From Stutzerimonas stutzeri (lineage in GTDB: Bacteria > Pseudomonadota > Gammaproteobacteria > Pseudomonadales > Pseudomonadaceae), in the NCBI RefSeq assembly GCF_013522825.1, contig NZ_JAAMQZ010000044.1:1-36225 (forward strand): DNA of 36,225 nt, read 5' to 3'. Of the stretch, positions 34,983-36,225 are shown in pieces. A program made the position numbers and the translations under genes. Positions within the stretch are counted from its first letter, which is position 1. Every line of letters starts with the position of its first letter. The notes under the pieces were generated by a model that worked only from the letters and a program-made list of their open reading frames with translations, did not search any database and was not told the origin of the DNA.

Positions 34983-35921
34983 TCAGCGCGCCTCGATGCG
35001 ATAACCAATACGGGGAAAGTGAACATGCACGACTCCGGCGCGCTCATCCTCGCGGCGCAGGATCAATTCCTCGATGCCGGCAAACAGTAGCTCGCCTTCG
35101 ACCGGATCGGTGCCGTAATCCACCGCGCAAATGGCCACCTGCTGACCCACCTGAAAACCGTTCGGCTCGCTGAATGCTTCGTCCGGCAACGCGGCAGGCG
35201 TAGCCTCGCGGGCGATGGTCAGGGCTTCTTCTGCCGAGAGTTCGCTGTGGGAACCGTGCCCGACGCCCAGTAGCTTGCCCAGCCAGGCAGCCACGTCCGG
35301 GTAATCCTCCACCAACGGCGCAGTCACCGGCGTGGCCTTGAGAAACCACAGGCAGTGGGCGACGGCGAAATCGGCGATGCAGGGCGCGCCGCCCAGCAGG
35401 AACTCATCGTCCTCTCGCGCCAGTTGTTGCTGCAGGCGTGCCATCAGCACCGGCCAGTGGCTCCGGGCCTGTTCCAGGGGAATGGCTGCAACCGAACCGC
35501 CACTGAACAGCTGTGCGCGGTCCTTGCTGAAAATCTGGACGAATTCCCTGGGCACCTGGGCGAAGCGCAGCGCCATGGATTCCGGCTGGAACACCAGGCT
35601 CACCGCGTGCAGGAACAAAACGGAGTCGGCCCATTGGGCCAGGGCGGCGGCAACGAATTCACGGCCTTCGGGAAACAGCGCCGGCGTGGCTTTTTCCGCT
35701 TCCAGGCGTCGTGCGATCAATGCCGTGTCGCAATAGATGTCGGCACCGACCTGCAGCACCGGCGTGCGCCGATAGCCGCCGGTGAGCGCGGTCAGATCCG
35801 GCTTGGGCATCACCGGCGGGATGGTCACCGAACGCCAGGAGAGTTGCTTGAAGCCCAGCAACAGCCGCGCTTTCTCGGCAAAAGGCGAGGTGGGATAGTG
35901 ATGCAGAATCAGGTCATGCAT
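34983..35921 (-). CDS. Glutathione S-transferase family protein
   Basis: 312 aa, longer than a standard GST (about 200-230). Residues 1-80 are a thioredoxin-like N-terminal domain (LILHHYPTSPFAEKARLLLGFK, then GGYRRTPVLQVGADIYCDTALIARRLE with the conserved TPVL-cis-Pro turn and the DTALIARRLE glutathione-contact region). Residues about 85-215 are the helical domain, with PCIADFAVAHCLWFLK. The last 80 residues (FQVGQQVAICAVDYGTDPVEGELLFAGIEELIL) look like a separate beta-rich extension with a strand pattern of unknown role. Substrate unknown. Confidence 0.87.
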   Translation of the reverse strand: MHDLILHHYPTSPFAEKARLLLGFKQLSWRSVTIPPVMPKPDLTALTGGYRRTPVLQVGADIYCDTALIARRLEAEKATPALFPEGREFVAAALAQWADSVLFLHAVSLVFQPESMALRFAQVPREFVQIFSKDRAQLFSGGSVAAIPLEQARSHWPVLMARLQQQLAREDDEFLLGGAPCIADFAVAHCLWFLKATPVTAPLVEDYPDVAAWLGKLLGVGHGSHSELSAEEALTIAREATPAALPDEAFSEPNGFQVGQQVAICAVDYGTDPVEGELLFAGIEELILRREDERAGVVHVHFPRIGYRIEAR

Positions 35922-35988
35922 GGCAGGCTCCGCCGCTTGTCCAGGTAGAACGGCAGCTTACTCGGCCACGGTCAGGCAGCCTACCCGT

Positions 35989-36117
35989 TCAGCTGATTAC
36001 CGGGCCATTCACCGGATTACTTTGCAGCTCGATCAACGCTTCCTTGGCTGTCTTCTTCAGCCGTTTGATCGCACGCTCCCGGCGCAGCGCGTCGCCCTTG
36101 CTTGCGGATTCCACGCC
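35989..36117 (-). pseudogene. C-terminal remnant of a GIY-YIG nuclease (YhbQ-type)
   Basis: Reading leftwards from 36114, 41 residues match the C-terminal helix region of small GIY-YIG proteins: ESASKGDALRRERAIKRLKK followed by TAKEALIELQ. The catalytic GIY-YIG half is missing: the frame above hits TGA at 36139-36141 inside 23-bp tandem repeats. The N-terminal part may lie beyond the window edge, separated by the repeats, or be lost. The family call is from recognition of the C-terminal pattern only. Confidence 0.6.
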
Positions 36118-36209
36118 ATCCGGCCACCCAGTCCGCTCTCATCTGGCCAGGCATTCCAGGGCCATCTGGCCACCTGTTCCACGGCCATCCGGCCGGGCAG
36201 TCGGAGCGC
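36118..36209. repeat. Four tandem 23-bp repeats
   Basis: Units start with ATCYGGCC at 36118, 36141, 36164 and 36187, each exactly 23 bp. Units 2 and 3 share most bases (TTCCASGG before the next unit); units 1 and 4 are more diverged at the 3' half. GGATTCCACGCC just left of unit 1 resembles the end of another unit. The period is not a multiple of three, so it would shift a reading frame at each copy. Confidence 0.75.
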
Positions 36210-36225
36210 AGCGACGCAGGGGTGG

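Noticed and set aside
36118..36209. CRISPR-like array
   Set aside because: Units are directly tandem with no separate repeat and spacer parts, and no cas genes are nearby.

Overview
The window looks like chromosomal DNA from a Pseudomonas-type gammaproteobacterium. The queA-tgt-yajC-secD-secF, lptF-lptG and pepA-holC-valS arrangements, the long GC-rich antisense open frames, a FliA-type promoter in front of a chemoreceptor gene and GCTGCAA-type intergenic repeats all fit the P. mendocina/pseudoalcaligenes/stutzeri part of the genus. The assignment rests on gene content and protein similarity as I recognise it, with no database search.

Left part (1-6150): the window opens in the last codons and right end of an IS3-family element that stops 5 bp before the stop codon of a glycine-zipper protein gene. 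Then comes the minus-strand operon queA-tgt-yajC-secD-secF (queuosine tRNA modification plus Sec accessory proteins). 6220-7045 carries a tRNA-Leu(CAA) with a near-consensus promoter and a cold-shock protein gene with a long leader and a strong terminator. An RDD membrane protein gene is followed by short repeats.

Middle (7754-25429): lptG/lptF (LPS export permease) lie divergent to pepA-holC-hypothetical-valS. Then follow an NhaD-type Na+/H+ antiporter with a structured leader, a winged-helix protein, an SLC13 permease with RCK-C domains, a YbfB-like MFS gene and rlmF. A 179-bp inverted-repeat element separates rlmF from a minus-strand group (64-aa protein, 40-aa membrane protein, MFS transporter). 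A chemoreceptor gene with a sigma-28-type promoter has an apparent frameshift right after its start codon. A UbiA-family gene is convergent with it.

Accessory island (about 26.4-32.9 kb): seven plus-strand genes with overlapping or near-touching ends and clearly lower GC than the flanks. They encode a caspase/CHAT-like cysteine protease, a SLOG-domain protein with four membrane helices, a TIR-domain protein, a CbbX/SpoVK-type AAA+ ATPase and three small membrane proteins. The mix of TIR (NAD+-derived signal maker), SLOG (nucleotide-ligand sensor), caspase-like protease and membrane effectors looks like a signal-activated anti-phage or abortive-infection system related in logic to Thoeris. I do not recognise the seven-gene combination as a named system, and it is the main discovery candidate here.

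Right part (32994-36225): housekeeping resumes with yejK (nucleoid-associated protein), uppP (undecaprenyl-diphosphatase) and a glutathione S-transferase-like gene. The window ends in a remnant of a GIY-YIG nuclease gene whose upstream part is replaced by four 23-bp tandem repeats.
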